Assembly (NCBI RefSeq): GCF_024158745.1
Contig: NZ_JAMZAW010000003.1
Coordinates: 186,001-250,000, forward strand
Origin: Paenibacillus tyrphae
Lineage (GTDB): Bacteria > Bacillota > Bacilli > Paenibacillales > NBRC-103111
Reading direction: 5' to 3'
Length of the DNA: 64,000 nt
Shown here: positions 25,601 through 34,045 of the stretch, piece after piece
Layout: every line of letters begins with the position of its first letter
How positions within the stretch are numbered: the first letter of the stretch is position 1
Translations under genes and position numbers: made by a program
The notes under the pieces: generated by a model
What the model was told of the DNA's origin: nothing
The model's input: the letters and a program-made list of their open reading frames with translations, nothing else
Database searches by the model: none

Positions 25601-25885
25601 GCCGCTGCAATTGCCTCCGCCCGTGTTGCCGAGCCGGATCAAGCCTACGACGTCCCGATCCTTCCATGCCTCCGGGAACGTCAGCGCGCCCACGAACCAA
25701 GCGGTCTGATCGCGTCCTCCCCAGCGGATGCCGACCGATACCGGTGTTCCGGCTTGCTCCCAGGCTTCCTGCGGGGAAGCGGCTTGCTCCACAATGCGAA
25801 TGCCGGTCAACGGGAACCGATCCCGGTATCTGGCGTGCGCCAAATCGTTGATGCGGCGCTCTAGCTTTTCTTGTACGAATCTCAT
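22682..25885 (-). CDS. Glycoside hydrolase family 38 alpha-mannosidase
   Basis: A retaining, zinc-dependent alpha-mannosidase of 1067 residues with no signal peptide, hence cytoplasmic. It has an N-terminal domain, then the catalytic GH38 domain from about residue 235. The zinc-site His and Asp lie in GHCHIDVAWLW, the nucleophile Asp in MWLESDCNIPSGESL, and further conserved parts are LPDVFGYSWALPQIL and TFHWRGIDGTELLTHF. The long C-terminal beta-sandwich part ends at MKPYEIKTLRITLKA. The ribosome binding site is AAAAGGAGAACGGAC. A GntR/LacI-hybrid regulator lies upstream on the same strand behind its own terminator, and probably controls it in response to a mannoside. Confidence 0.94.
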   Translation of the reverse strand: MRFVQEKLERRINDLAHARYRDRFPLTGIRIVEQAASPQEAWEQAGTPVSVGIRWGGRDQTAWFVGALTFPEAWKDRDVVGLIRLGNTGGGNCSGYEALAYLDGEPAQALDRNHGELFIPAEAVNKGGAELIIQAWSGLTPPDAGHQPFDHRIDELDLAWLDPATDDLYYTALHVLQAVRCLEDRSSEKHGMLSALDDAIQLLDWRAPGSDDFYAAAEQALALLKQRLEELPRGARPQVTAVGHCHIDVAWLWRLKHTREKSARSWSTVLQLMDRYPEYIFFQSQPQLYAYLKEDYPDIYEKIKQRVAENRWEASGAMWLESDCNIPSGESLVRQLLYGKRFFREEFGVDNRILWLPDVFGYSWALPQILKKAGIDYFMTTKISWSQYNRFPHDTFHWRGIDGTELLTHFITTPNNDGSWYYTYNGNVTASSVQGLWDNYRQKELNDQLLLAYGWGDGGGGPTRDMLEAVRRFEDMPAMPQVRQGRVEEFFEALDDRVSDHPRLPLWDGELYLEYHRGTYTSQAYNKRMNRRMETLLHQAEFVNSLAMLLNGEHAYPVETLRKSWIITLRNQFHDIIPGSSIGEVYEDSREEYAEAEQLAVAALEQGTQAIAGGRGQDGAAAEGGVGYRVINPLGWERSALVEIPLEALPASAEQIAWSSPSGEALESQLVRGAEGQPVSMLVHTPNVPALGYTTIVGKSTNSASAASSGAWSIGERLLETPFYRIELNGSGQIVSLYDKRNAREVLKPGEAANVLQVFEDKPMAHDAWDIDIYYQEKSWTVGELTEAVVEEQGPLRAVLKLVWRYHRSVIEQKMTLYRDHPRIDFCTRVDWREKQHLLKAAFPVDVRSTKATYEIQFGNVERPTHWNTSWDWARFESVAQRWVDLSEGGYGVSLLNDCKYGHDIRNHVLRLSLIKSAVSPDPEADQGLHEFTYSLYPHKNGWLEADTHRQACELNMPLLPVQLAGTAHTDGLPEQLGLFHVDGSHVMIDTVKKSEDDETFIVRLYEYGGIRGDVRFCTDARVGEFVSVEETNLMEEQPQAVEHGPHEVRLFMKPYEIKTLRITLKA

Positions 25886-25986
25886 GTCCGTTCTCCTTTT
25901 CTATGGCTAAGATATACCTCCAATGTACGATATATCAAATATATTATCAATATGCATATTTGCTATAAAATTATGATGATACACAC

Positions 25987-26030
25987 GGCAAAAAGCCCCC
26001 ACCAAGCATGCATCTTGGCGGAGGCTTGCA
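25987..26030 (-). terminator. Terminator between the GntR-type regulator and the mannosidase
   Basis: On the minus strand GCCTCCGCCAAG pairs with CTTGGTGGGGGC (including G-T pairs) around ATGCATG, followed by TTTTT. Confidence 0.7.
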
Positions 26031-26108
26031 AACGCAGCATGATAAAGAGGATAGCAAACGCTAGGAAAGTTCCGCTCCTGCAACGCAATCTGCCCCGGAT
26101 TGCGAAAG

Positions 26109-27299
26109 CTAGGAAGGCTTTACGGGACCGGTCGATCCTCTTACGACCAGTTCCGGTCTTAAGATGATTTTCGTGTACTGCCCGTTGTCCTTGTCTTTGT
26201 CATGCGGGCGATCCAGCAGCCGGATCAAAATTTCCGCGGCTCGGCTTCCGATCTCCCCTTCCGATTGGGCCACGTGCGTATACCGTCCGGGCTCTTCCAG
26301 CCCTGGAGAAGGATCGTCGAACGTCAGGATGGACAGATCGTCGGGAATGCGAAGCCCGAGCCGCCGGGCCAGAATCGCAGTGTGAATGCCAAGCTTCGCG
26401 TTCAGCGCGATATAAGCCGTGGCCGATTTGCTCTGCAAATGCCGGTACAGCGGGTGATGCTCATCTAACAGGACGTCGTCGATCCGAAAGTCCGTCAAGA
26501 TCAGCGAAGGATCGATCATCGCTCCTTGCTCTTTCAGCGCCTCCATGTACCCGGCGATGCGCTCGTCTACGGATACCGTCGGCAGCGGCGAGTCCGAGCA
26601 AATTGCGATTCTCCGGTGCCCGAGCTCCCACAGATGCGAGACGGCCAATTTGGCGCCAAGCGCGCTGTCCGAACAGACGAAATTTGTCTCCACCCCGGGC
26701 AGGTAGCGGTCGATTAACACGAACGGAAACTTGTTGATTTTGAGCGCCAATATTTCTTCGTTATACGTCTCCGCATCGACCGGGAAAATAATCAAGCCGG
26801 TCGCCCCCATCCGGGTCAGCTCGACGATCGCTTCCCGTTCCCTCTCCTTGGAATTGTGTGTCAGGACGGTGGCCAGATAATAGCCGGTATCGTTCAGCTC
26901 GTTCACGATTCCCTGCACCAGCCGCAGCGCGAAATAGTCGGCCATGGACGGGATGAGAAGGCCGATCATTTTGCGCGTTCCGGCGGTGATCCGAGCGGTA
27001 GGGGTACCGGCTGCAGCGCCCTGTACTCCCTTCTCGGCCTGTATACCGCCCGCTTGAGGGCTGATCGAAGCGCCCTCTCCGCTGCCGACGAAGCTGCCGC
27101 GTCCGGGAATGCGGTAAATCCAACCGTCCTTGGCAAGCTGGGCAAGCGCATTGGCTACCGTAATCCGGCTGACGTTAAACCTCGCGATCAGCTCCTTCTC
27201 GGAAGGAATCCGGTCCCCGTCGGCCAGTTTACCGGAGGAGATGAGCTGCTTGAAGTGCTCCTGAATTTGCACGTACAAGGGCTGTCTTTCGCTTTGCAT
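26109..27299 (-). CDS. GntR-type HTH with LacI-type sugar-binding domain (AraR-like regulator)
   Basis: The 396-residue protein has an N-terminal GntR winged helix (about 1-72; LYVQIQEHFKQLISSGKLADG, then IPSEKELIARFNVSRITVANAL). A low-complexity linker spans about 75-105, followed by a periplasmic-binding-protein fold as in LacI regulators (GLLIPSMADYFALRLVQGI, AVSHLWELGHRRIAICS, LSILTFDDPSPGL). This is the AraR layout: a repressor released by a sugar. It lies directly upstream of the GH38 mannosidase on the same strand, so the ligand may be a mannoside; that is inference. AT-rich leaders of both genes share TTGATATA-like words that could be operator parts. Confidence 0.9.
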   Translation of the reverse strand: MQSERQPLYVQIQEHFKQLISSGKLADGDRIPSEKELIARFNVSRITVANALAQLAKDGWIYRIPGRGSFVGSGEGASISPQAGGIQAEKGVQGAAAGTPTARITAGTRKMIGLLIPSMADYFALRLVQGIVNELNDTGYYLATVLTHNSKEREREAIVELTRMGATGLIIFPVDAETYNEEILALKINKFPFVLIDRYLPGVETNFVCSDSALGAKLAVSHLWELGHRRIAICSDSPLPTVSVDERIAGYMEALKEQGAMIDPSLILTDFRIDDVLLDEHHPLYRHLQSKSATAYIALNAKLGIHTAILARRLGLRIPDDLSILTFDDPSPGLEEPGRYTHVAQSEGEIGSRAAEILIRLLDRPHDKDKDNGQYTKIILRPELVVRGSTGPVKPS

Positions 27300-27383
27300 G
27301 CGTCACGACCTCTGCTATCGATAATATCATTATGTCAATTATATCAATCCCTCGAATGTGTGACAAACCAGAAGATGCACCTT

Positions 27384-28151
27384 TTACAGACAAATCATCA
27401 CCACGTTACCTTCCGGGTCCTCGACGATAAAATAGTGGTCGAACTTCACGTCGCGGACGATTGTAATGCCGCTGCTCCGAACGAACGCGCAGGCTTCATG
27501 GATGTTCGCAGCTTTGAGCATAAACGTCGGCAGCGCCGCAAGATCTTGGTTGTTGCGGTTATCGTCGAGCAGAATTCCCGTGCCGTTCGGCATATCGAAC
27601 CAATAGATCGGCCCGCCATCCTGGCGATCCGGCTTGATCTGCTGGCCGAGCAGCTTGCCGTACCACTCGGTCGCTCTTTTCAGATGGGTCACGGGGATAA
27701 CGACGCTGTTGATGCGGTTTTGAATCGGGGAATCGGGGACGGTCGGCCGCACCGGATTCGGATTGATCCACTCCGATTGTACGATCATGATCTCATTGCC
27801 TTCCGAATCGACAATATGGAAATACGCGAGCCCGGGATGAGGACGCTGCAAGTCGTGAGAGATCGTAATCCCGTTCTCCTGAACATATGAGCGTACCCGT
27901 TCAATATCCGTAGTCCTCATCATGCAAATCGGATATTTATCCCGCCCCTGTACATTGCGGTGATCATCCAACAGCAGATTGACCTGATTACTCATGTCGA
28001 ACTCGTAAAACGGTTGGTCGTCATCCAGAGGTTGGAGCGGCATGCCCAGAAGCTTGGCATACCAAGCCGCCATGCCGGGCAAATCCCGGACATGCAGCAC
28101 AGCGGCTTTAACCTCATGCAAGAGCTTTGTTTCCTTCGTTGACGTATTCAT
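27384..28151 (-). CDS. VOC-superfamily protein with two glyoxalase-like domains
   Basis: The 255-residue protein is an internal duplication. Each half has the vicinal oxygen chelate fold: VKAAVLHVRDLPGMAAWYAKLLG (from about 14) and VVIPVTHLKRATEWYGKLLGQQ (from about 149), each ending in a strand with DSEGNEIMIV or DPEGNVVMI. Such fused VOC proteins include dioxygenases, glyoxalases and resistance proteins; no substrate can be assigned. The ribosome binding site is AAAGGGGAAAGCCG. It stands alone between the regulator and the met operon. Confidence 0.85.
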   Translation of the reverse strand: MNTSTKETKLLHEVKAAVLHVRDLPGMAAWYAKLLGMPLQPLDDDQPFYEFDMSNQVNLLLDDHRNVQGRDKYPICMMRTTDIERVRSYVQENGITISHDLQRPHPGLAYFHIVDSEGNEIMIVQSEWINPNPVRPTVPDSPIQNRINSVVIPVTHLKRATEWYGKLLGQQIKPDRQDGGPIYWFDMPNGTGILLDDNRNNQDLAALPTFMLKAANIHEACAFVRSSGITIVRDVKFDHYFIVEDPEGNVVMICL

Positions 28152-28293
28152 CGGCTTTCCCCTTTCAAAATGAATTTCATCAACTACGACGTTCCGATCA
28201 TCTAAAATGTTCTGTCATCAAGGCGCGTCCTTTCCAATCCATTCGTATGCAGAATACGACTAAACGCGGATAAATTCAAGTTGGCGGACAGCA

Positions 28294-28322
28294 CGAAAAA
28301 GCGGGACCCTAAGGCCCCGCTC
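28294..28322 (-). terminator. Rho-independent terminator of metNIQ
   Basis: On the minus strand GCGGGGCC pairs with GGTCCCGC around a TTA loop, followed by TTTTTCG. It lies 17 bp after the metQ stop. Confidence 0.88.
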
Positions 28323-28338
28323 AGCTTACCGCTATTGC

Positions 28339-29190
28339 TTATTTAAACGCAGGCACGACTGCGCCTTTGTACTTCTCTTCAATAAACTTCTTCACATCTT
28401 CGGACGTGAGGGCTTTAGCCAGCTTCTGCATCGCCTCGGAATCTTTGTTGTCCGGGCGGGATACGAGAATGTTCACATACGGGGAATCGTTCGATTCAAT
28501 GAACAGCGCATCCTTCGTCGGTACAAGCTTCGCTTCGAGCGCGTAGTTCGTGTTGATGAGCGCCAAGTCGACTTCACCCAATGTACGCGGCAGCATAGCG
28601 GCTTCCAGCTCTTTGAACTTCAGGTTTTTCTTGTTTTCGACGACGTCTCTGACCGTTCCTTTGACGCCAACGCCTTCTTTGAGCTTGATCAGGTTGTTTT
28701 TTTCCAGCAGCGCGAGCGCGCGGCCGCCGTTGGATGGATCGCTCGGAATCGCGACGGTTGCGCCGTCTTTCAGCTCGTCGATCTTTTTAATTTTTTGCGA
28801 GTAGCCGCCGAACGGTTCGATATGAACGCCGGTCACGGTAACGAGATTCATGTTTTTGTCTTTGTTGAATTGCTCCAGATAGGGCGTATGCTGGAAGAAG
28901 TTCGCATCCAGCTGCTTCTCGAATACCTGTACGTTCGGCTGTACGTAATCCGTGAATTCTTTTACTTCCAGGTTGACGCCTTGCTCTTTCAGCTTCGCTT
29001 TGACGGAATTCAAAATTTCCGCATGCGGCGCGGCGGTAGCGCCGACCTTCAGCGTCACTTCTTTTTTGTCGGGAGCCGGTGTCGCTCCTCCGGTTTGCGG
29101 TGCTGCCGAATCCGGAGCGGATTTGGTGCCGCAAGCGGCCAGCGAGAAGGCCATCACGACGGACAATGCGGTAATCATCATTTTTTTCAT
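28339..29190 (-). CDS. metQ: Methionine ABC transporter substrate-binding lipoprotein
   Basis: Captures methionine outside the membrane for the MetNI importer. The 283-residue product starts MKKMMITALS (ATG after AAGGTGGAGGAATC; the longer frame lacks a ribosome binding site). It has a lipobox SLAAC (Cys near residue 20), a Pro-rich spacer, then the NlpA fold: VKVGATAAPHAEIL-like start, LDANFFQHTPYLEQF, IAIPSDPSNGGRALALLE-like region, and EAAMLPRTLGEVDLALINTNYAL. It is the last gene of metNIQ. Confidence 0.95.
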   Translation of the reverse strand: MKKMMITALSVVMAFSLAACGTKSAPDSAAPQTGGATPAPDKKEVTLKVGATAAPHAEILNSVKAKLKEQGVNLEVKEFTDYVQPNVQVFEKQLDANFFQHTPYLEQFNKDKNMNLVTVTGVHIEPFGGYSQKIKKIDELKDGATVAIPSDPSNGGRALALLEKNNLIKLKEGVGVKGTVRDVVENKKNLKFKELEAAMLPRTLGEVDLALINTNYALEAKLVPTKDALFIESNDSPYVNILVSRPDNKDSEAMQKLAKALTSEDVKKFIEEKYKGAVVPAFK

Positions 29191-29245
29191 GGTAAGATTC
29201 CTCCACCTTTTCCTATAGTATCGATTCCTTTGTATATAAAAATCC

Positions 29246-29908
29246 TTATTTCCGCTGAAATTTCCGGACAAGCCGGTCGCCCAGCGACTGCAGGATTTGA
29301 ACCAGCACGAGCAGGAGAAGCACGGTAACGATCATCACGACCGTTTGGAAACGCTGGTAGCCGAAGCGGATCGCCAGGTCGCCAAGACCGCCGCCTCCGA
29401 TGACCCCCGACATGGCCGTATACGATACGAGCGTGACCGCCGTAATCGTCGCCCCGGCGATCAAGCCCGGACGTGCTTCGGGCAGCATCACCCGCGACAC
29501 GATCTGCCAGTACGTCGCGCCCATCGATTGCGCGGCTTCCACGACGCCGCGGTCCACCTCGCGCAGCGACGTCTCCACCAGGCGGGCGAAGAACGGAGCT
29601 GCCGCAATGACCAGCGGGGGGATCGAGCCCGATACCCCGAGGGATGTGCCAACGACCAGCCTCGTGAAGGGGATCAGCATAATCATTAAAATCACGAACG
29701 GCACGGAACGCAGCACGTTGACCACGAGCGACAGCAGCGCGTACACCACGGGCTGCCCGAGAAGCTGTCCCCGCGAAGTGACAAAGAGGATGATGCCAAG
29801 CGGCAGACCGATCAGCACGGTAAACACCATGGACAAGCCAAGCATCGTCAACGTGTCGTAGGTCGCCTCTCCGATCGCTCCCCAATCCAGATTAAGCAGT
29901 TCATCCAT
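29246..29908 (-). CDS. metI: Methionine ABC transporter permease
   Basis: The membrane subunit of the methionine importer: 220 residues, five predicted membrane helices, and the ABC coupling motif EAAQSMGATYWQIVSRVMLPEA-like segment (about 135-155). It starts MDELLNLDWGAIGEAT and overlaps the end of metN by 8 bp. Under S-box control with metN and metQ. Confidence 0.95.
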   Translation of the reverse strand: MDELLNLDWGAIGEATYDTLTMLGLSMVFTVLIGLPLGIILFVTSRGQLLGQPVVYALLSLVVNVLRSVPFVILMIMLIPFTRLVVGTSLGVSGSIPPLVIAAAPFFARLVETSLREVDRGVVEAAQSMGATYWQIVSRVMLPEARPGLIAGATITAVTLVSYTAMSGVIGGGGLGDLAIRFGYQRFQTVVMIVTVLLLLVLVQILQSLGDRLVRKFQRK

Positions 29909-30923
29909 GCTGAATCACCTCCACATCCAATCCGCGGCCTCGCAGCAAAGCGATAGCCTGCTCCGCGCCGCCTTCCTGCCCCTGCAGCTCTACGACAAGC
30001 TGTCCGTAAGGGGTATCCTTGAGCTTCGATACCGTCCCTTGCAGGATAACGAACGGCACGTTCGTCTCGCGCATCGTTTCGTATAATACCGGCTGGTATG
30101 TCTGTTCGCCGATGTACGTCACCCGGACAAGCGTCCGATTGCTTGCCCCAGCGCTCCCGGAAGTCTCCAGTCCGATCGCGGCCACATCGGAAACTTGAGC
30201 GACGAACTCTCTGGTCGTCCGGTGCTGCGGCTTCAGGAACACATCGGTTACCAGTCCCTCTTCCACGATCTCTCCGCCGTCAATGACCGCCACGCGGTCG
30301 CAAATCGTGCGAATCACGTTCATCTCGTGCGTAATCAGGACGATCGTAATCCCGAGCTGCTTGTTAATATCCAGCAACAGCGACAAAATCGCGCCGGTCG
30401 TCTGCGGATCAAGCGCCGACGTCGCCTCGTCGCACAGCAGCACCTTCGGATTCGTCGCCAGCGCGCGGGCGATACCGACACGCTGCTTTTGGCCGCCCGA
30501 CAGCTGCGCCGGATATTTGCTGCCGTGGCCGGTTAATCCGACGAGTCCGATCAGCTCCTCCACCCGGCGGGCGATCTGCTCCTTCGGCAGCTTGGCGAGC
30601 CGCAAAGGGAACGCAATATTATCGGCCACCGTCGCGGACGACAGCAGGTTAAAATGCTGAAAAATCATCCCGATCGAACGCCGCTCCAATTGCAGCTTGC
30701 CGGTGCCCAGCTTCGTCATCTCGACACCGTCTACAACGACTTCCCCGGCTGTCGGGCGCTCCAGCATGTTGATCGTACGGATCAGCGTGCTTTTGCCTGC
30801 CCCCGAATGGCCGATGATGCCGAAAATCTCGCCTTTGCGGATCGTCAAATCGATATTCCGCAGCGCCGTAACCTGTCTGCCCCCGACATCGTAGTTTTTC
30901 ATAACGCCTTTCAAATGAATCAA
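29901..30923 (-). CDS. metN: Methionine ABC transporter ATP-binding protein
   Basis: The ATPase subunit of the methionine importer. The 340-residue product starts at a TTG (MIHLKGVMKNY), seven bases after GGGGAGG; the longer frame starts inside the region after the riboswitch terminator and was rejected. The Walker A is GHSGAGKSTL, the signature is LSGGQKQRVGIARAL, and the Walker B is VLLCDEATSALDP. The C-terminal NIL domain (about 265-340) senses methionine and causes trans-inhibition in this family. Confidence 0.96.
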   Translation of the reverse strand: MIHLKGVMKNYDVGGRQVTALRNIDLTIRKGEIFGIIGHSGAGKSTLIRTINMLERPTAGEVVVDGVEMTKLGTGKLQLERRSIGMIFQHFNLLSSATVADNIAFPLRLAKLPKEQIARRVEELIGLVGLTGHGSKYPAQLSGGQKQRVGIARALATNPKVLLCDEATSALDPQTTGAILSLLLDINKQLGITIVLITHEMNVIRTICDRVAVIDGGEIVEEGLVTDVFLKPQHRTTREFVAQVSDVAAIGLETSGSAGASNRTLVRVTYIGEQTYQPVLYETMRETNVPFVILQGTVSKLKDTPYGQLVVELQGQEGGAEQAIALLRGRGLDVEVIQHG

Positions 30924-30984
30924 ATCGTCTTCCTCCCCGGAATAAACGGCCCTTGTTCGGTTAAACGGGCGCGTTCGCTTGCGC

Positions 30985-31170
30985 AAAAAAACCCTGCACG
31001 ACGAGGTACAGGGTTAGCGGTTTAACTCATGTCCCTCTCATCTGCCAGAACCTTTGCTTCGGTTCTGGAGGAATTGGCACCTGATTTCCTACAATTCTGA
31101 ATTTCCGAACTGTAAGGAACGGTTGCCGGGCTTCATCGGGCCTTGTCCCTCCGCCTCTCTTGATAAGAAG
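30985..31170 (-). ncRNA. SAM-I (S-box) riboswitch with terminator, upstream of metNIQ
   Basis: On the minus strand the aptamer opens with CTTATCAAGAGAGGCGGAGG. It then has the conserved GGCCCGATGAAGCCCGGCAACC, the AGGTGCCAATTCC segment and a closing CAGATGAGAGG at 31033. A strong terminator hairpin (30991-31014, AACCCTGTAC/GTGCAGGGTT plus TTTTTTT) follows. When S-adenosylmethionine binds, the terminator forms and metNIQ is off. Sequence words match the S-box consensus closely. Confidence 0.96.
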
Positions 31171-31313
31171 TGCTTCTATGAAATTAAATGAAATTTTCGA
31201 ATCCAAATGGTATGAAACGTTGTTAGTGTACAAAATTATTCATGTAAAGTCAATAAGAACATACGGAATTTCGGCTTGTTAAAATATTGAAGCCGGCGAA
31301 GAAGCTCCCCGCA

Positions 31314-32753
31314 TTACTCGTTCAGAGGCAGCTCCAGGCGAAAAACAAACCGCCCCTGCTCGTGCCGGAACACCAGCCGTCCTCCGTGCAGCTCGGCAAT
31401 GTTGCGCGCGATCGACAGCCCGAGTCCTGCGCCGTCAGGCAATGGATCCCCCGTCCGCGATTCGTCCGCTTTATAGAACCGCTCGAACAGCAGCTCCTCC
31501 TGCGCCTTCGTAATCGGCCGGCCTTCGTTCTCGAATTCGATGGCCGCGCGCTTCGGGTAGGCCGCTAATGTCACGGTTATACGGCCGGGAGCGACGGAAT
31601 ATTTTACGGCGTTCATCAGCAGATTATCCAGCGCGCGAACGAGCTTTTCCGCATCGGCAACAACATACAGCGGGGCTTCCGGGAGCCGGCATTCGATGGC
31701 AATCTGACGCTGCTCCGCAATCGGCTCGAATTCGCTGACCAATTGTTCCAGCAAATGGTGAATGTCGATCTCGCGCCGTTCCAGCTTGGCCTCACCCCCG
31801 GAGAGCCGGGTGTATTCGAATAAGTCGTCGATCAGCTTCTTCAGCTGATTGGCTTTATTGTAAGCGCTCGTCAAATACCGTTCCCGCTCAGGAGCATTCG
31901 TTTGCGCAGGATTCATCAGCAGATTTAAATATCCGATGACGCTTGTAAGCGGGGTCCGCAAATCGTGGGAGACGTTCGTGATCAAATCCATCTTCGACTT
32001 TTCCAGGCGCCGTTCCTTCTCCTGCTGCCGGGCCAACTGCTCCGCCATGGAATTGATATTGGCGGCGACCAAGCCAAGTTCGTCCCGGCTGTTCGTCGCC
32101 AGCCGCACGGACAGCTCGCCGTGGGCGATATCGTTCAAGCCGCGATTGATGTAGCGAATCTGCCGCATTTTGCGCCAGGTCAGAGCATAGAAGAACAGCA
32201 CGAACAAAAGGATGAACAGTAAAAATTTGAACATTTCGTTAATCTCGTACCCGTTCCCCGGCTGCGGAATCAGCTTGCTGGAAACGATCAAATAGACGGC
32301 CTGCTCCCGATAGTGCGCCGGCAGCACCGCCGTATACGCCGCACCCGGCTGCCTGTTGTTTGCCTGTTTGGCCGACATCAGCAGCTCATACAAGCTCAGC
32401 TTGCTTTCCGGGGCTTCGGAAGAGCGAAAAAGCACACGTCCGGACTCATCCGTTACGTATGCTCTCAGCTTGCCTCCCTCTCCGGCCTGTTCTACCAGCG
32501 AAGCCGCCGTCCGTTCATCCGAATCCGCTGCGCTCAAAGCCGCCCATTTCCTGTCGAGGTTATCCAGCCGTTCGTTTACCGTTCTTCGGATTGAATTGTA
32601 ATTGTCCGAATCGTTCGGCTGAATTTCCAGGTAACCCCATTCCAATAATGTTGAGGTCAGCGTGCTCAGCATAAGGCATCCGACGAAGGTCAGCATCAAC
32701 TTTACGCGAAGCGTGACCGAAAACGGCCGTTTCGGCAAACGCACCTTACTCAA
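31314..32753 (-). CDS. Sensor histidine kinase (HAMP-HisKA-HATPase)
   Basis: The 479-residue membrane kinase has one helix near 18-40, an extracellular sensor of about 130 residues, and a second helix (about 174-192). A HAMP region follows (about 193-245), then HisKA with the phospho-acceptor His263 in NVSHDLRTPLTS. The HATPase domain has LLMNAVKYSVAPG, DGAGLGLSIARNI and a C-terminal FRLELPLNE. The architecture resembles VanS/WalK-type sensors. The start overlaps the response regulator by 8 bp. It is the last of four overlapping genes with a methyltransferase and a DedA protein, so the signal may concern the membrane; that is inference. Confidence 0.93.
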   Translation of the reverse strand: MSKVRLPKRPFSVTLRVKLMLTFVGCLMLSTLTSTLLEWGYLEIQPNDSDNYNSIRRTVNERLDNLDRKWAALSAADSDERTAASLVEQAGEGGKLRAYVTDESGRVLFRSSEAPESKLSLYELLMSAKQANNRQPGAAYTAVLPAHYREQAVYLIVSSKLIPQPGNGYEINEMFKFLLFILLFVLFFYALTWRKMRQIRYINRGLNDIAHGELSVRLATNSRDELGLVAANINSMAEQLARQQEKERRLEKSKMDLITNVSHDLRTPLTSVIGYLNLLMNPAQTNAPERERYLTSAYNKANQLKKLIDDLFEYTRLSGGEAKLERREIDIHHLLEQLVSEFEPIAEQRQIAIECRLPEAPLYVVADAEKLVRALDNLLMNAVKYSVAPGRITVTLAAYPKRAAIEFENEGRPITKAQEELLFERFYKADESRTGDPLPDGAGLGLSIARNIAELHGGRLVFRHEQGRFVFRLELPLNE

Positions 32754-33435
32754 TTTTATAGCCCACTCCCCACACGGTTTTTATATACCGGGGTTCCCGC
32801 GGGATGTCTTCGATCTTTTCCCAGAGATTGCGGATATGCACCATAACGGTATTGTCGGAATGGAAAGCGCCTTCTTTCCACACCTGCTCATAGATCGCAT
32901 CGACGGAAAACACTTGGCCCCGGTTTTTAGCCAGCAGAGCCAGTATTGCGAATTCGATCGGCGTGAGATTGACCTTTTTGCCGCGAACCGTCACCAAGTG
33001 ACGGGCCGGATCAACGACGAGGTCGCCGACCTCCACCCGGCCGCGTTCCGCCTTCTTGCCGATCATGTGCTGCCGTCTCAGGCAGGCCTTGACCCGGGCG
33101 ACCAGCTCCAGCGGGTTAAACGGTTTCACGACGTAGTCGTCCGCGCCCGTCGACAAGCCGGTGATTTTGTCCAGATCCTCGCCCTTGGCCGACAGCATAA
33201 TGATGGGAACGTCACTCTTCTCCCGGATTTTCACGCACGCGCGAATGCCGTCCATCTGGGGCATCATAATATCCAAAATGATGATATTTACCTTCTCCCG
33301 TTCGGCCAGCTTCAAGGCTTGCACTCCATCCTCGGCTTCCAGTACGCGATAGCCTTCGTTCCGTAAATAAATTTGAATAATATCCCGGATATCCGGATCG
33401 TCGTCAGCTACCAATACGCTGTTCGCCTGCTCCAA
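32746..33435 (-). CDS. OmpR-family response regulator
   Basis: The 229-residue product starts at a TTG, with AGGAGGGCGG just upstream (chosen over a longer frame). The receiver domain (1-120) has the acidic pocket DDD at 11-13, phospho-acceptor Asp55 in IIILDIMMPQMDG, and the conserved Lys in DDYVVKPFNPLELVARV. The winged-helix DNA-binding domain (about 132-228) includes VNLTPIEFAILALLAKNRGQVFS and DNTVMVHIRNLWEKI. It is the cognate regulator of the downstream kinase. Its start lies inside the 3' end of the DedA gene (32-bp overlap). Confidence 0.95.
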   Translation of the reverse strand: MEQANSVLVADDDPDIRDIIQIYLRNEGYRVLEAEDGVQALKLAEREKVNIIILDIMMPQMDGIRACVKIREKSDVPIIMLSAKGEDLDKITGLSTGADDYVVKPFNPLELVARVKACLRRQHMIGKKAERGRVEVGDLVVDPARHLVTVRGKKVNLTPIEFAILALLAKNRGQVFSVDAIYEQVWKEGAFHSDNTVMVHIRNLWEKIEDIPREPRYIKTVWGVGYKIE

Positions 33436-34045
33436 TCGAACCGCCCTCCTGCAATTTTTTGCGCTGCGCGAGCTTGACAAGGCCCCATGCGGCAGCAAGC
33501 GCCAGCGGAATCCACAGCAGCTTGAGACCGTAGCTATAGATGAGCATGCCGATTTCTTGAGCGTGACCGGCCGTTAGCCGCCCGATGAAGAAAAAGGCGA
33601 AAGTCCAAACGAACCCCGTCGTGTAGGAAAGGAGAGCATAGCGGCGAAAGGACATTTTGTTCATTCCTACGAGGTATGGCAAGACGTGGCGGACAACGGG
33701 GAAAAAATAGCTGATGATCAAGGCCAGACTGCCGTATTTTTGATTGAGCTTTTCCGACATCTCTATCGCTTTATCCATTTTCTTCTTTTTCCGGAGGCGC
33801 TCCAATACCGGGGTGCCCGCGTACCGGCCGAGGACGTATCCGAGCGATAATCCCGATACGACGCCGAGATAGGTTAAGAGAAAGGCGGGAACGGGGTGAA
33901 GCAGGCCGCTGGCCGTTACTGCACCGCCGGTCATCACGATGACTTCGTCGGGAATCGGCATCCCAACAATGCCGAGCCACAGCGCGAAAAACAAAGCCAA
34001 ATACCCGAACTGCCCGATCCACAGCATCAGCGTATCGTAAGTCAT
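33404..34045 (-). CDS. DedA-family membrane protein
   Basis: DedA proteins are polytopic membrane proteins. Several work as undecaprenyl-phosphate or phospholipid flippases and affect envelope stress and resistance to cationic peptides. The 213-residue product (ATG with GGGAGGAACG upstream) has the VTT/SNARE-assoc features: GYLALFFALWLGIVGMPIPDEV, SLGYVLGRYAGTPVLERL, and the conserved FFPVVRHVLPYLVGMNKMSFRRYALLSYTTG-like region. The start overlaps the methyltransferase stop (ATGA) and its end overlaps the response regulator, so the four genes are translationally coupled. Confidence 0.93.
   Translation of the reverse strand: MTYDTLMLWIGQFGYLALFFALWLGIVGMPIPDEVIVMTGGAVTASGLLHPVPAFLLTYLGVVSGLSLGYVLGRYAGTPVLERLRKKKKMDKAIEMSEKLNQKYGSLALIISYFFPVVRHVLPYLVGMNKMSFRRYALLSYTTGFVWTFAFFFIGRLTAGHAQEIGMLIYSYGLKLLWIPLALAAAWGLVKLAQRKKLQEGGSIGAGEQRIGS

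Noticed and set aside
24659..25864. 401-codon plus-strand frame opposite the mannosidase N-terminal half
   Set aside because: Shadow of the GH38 catalytic region on the other strand; no family features.
29187..29885. 232-codon minus-strand frame overlapping metI in another phase
   Set aside because: Same strand as metI but out of frame; Arg/Asp-rich nonsense composition, while the metI frame gives a proper permease.
31027..31233. 68-codon minus-strand frame upstream of metN
   Set aside because: It coincides with the SAM-I riboswitch aptamer, whose RNA consensus explains the conservation.
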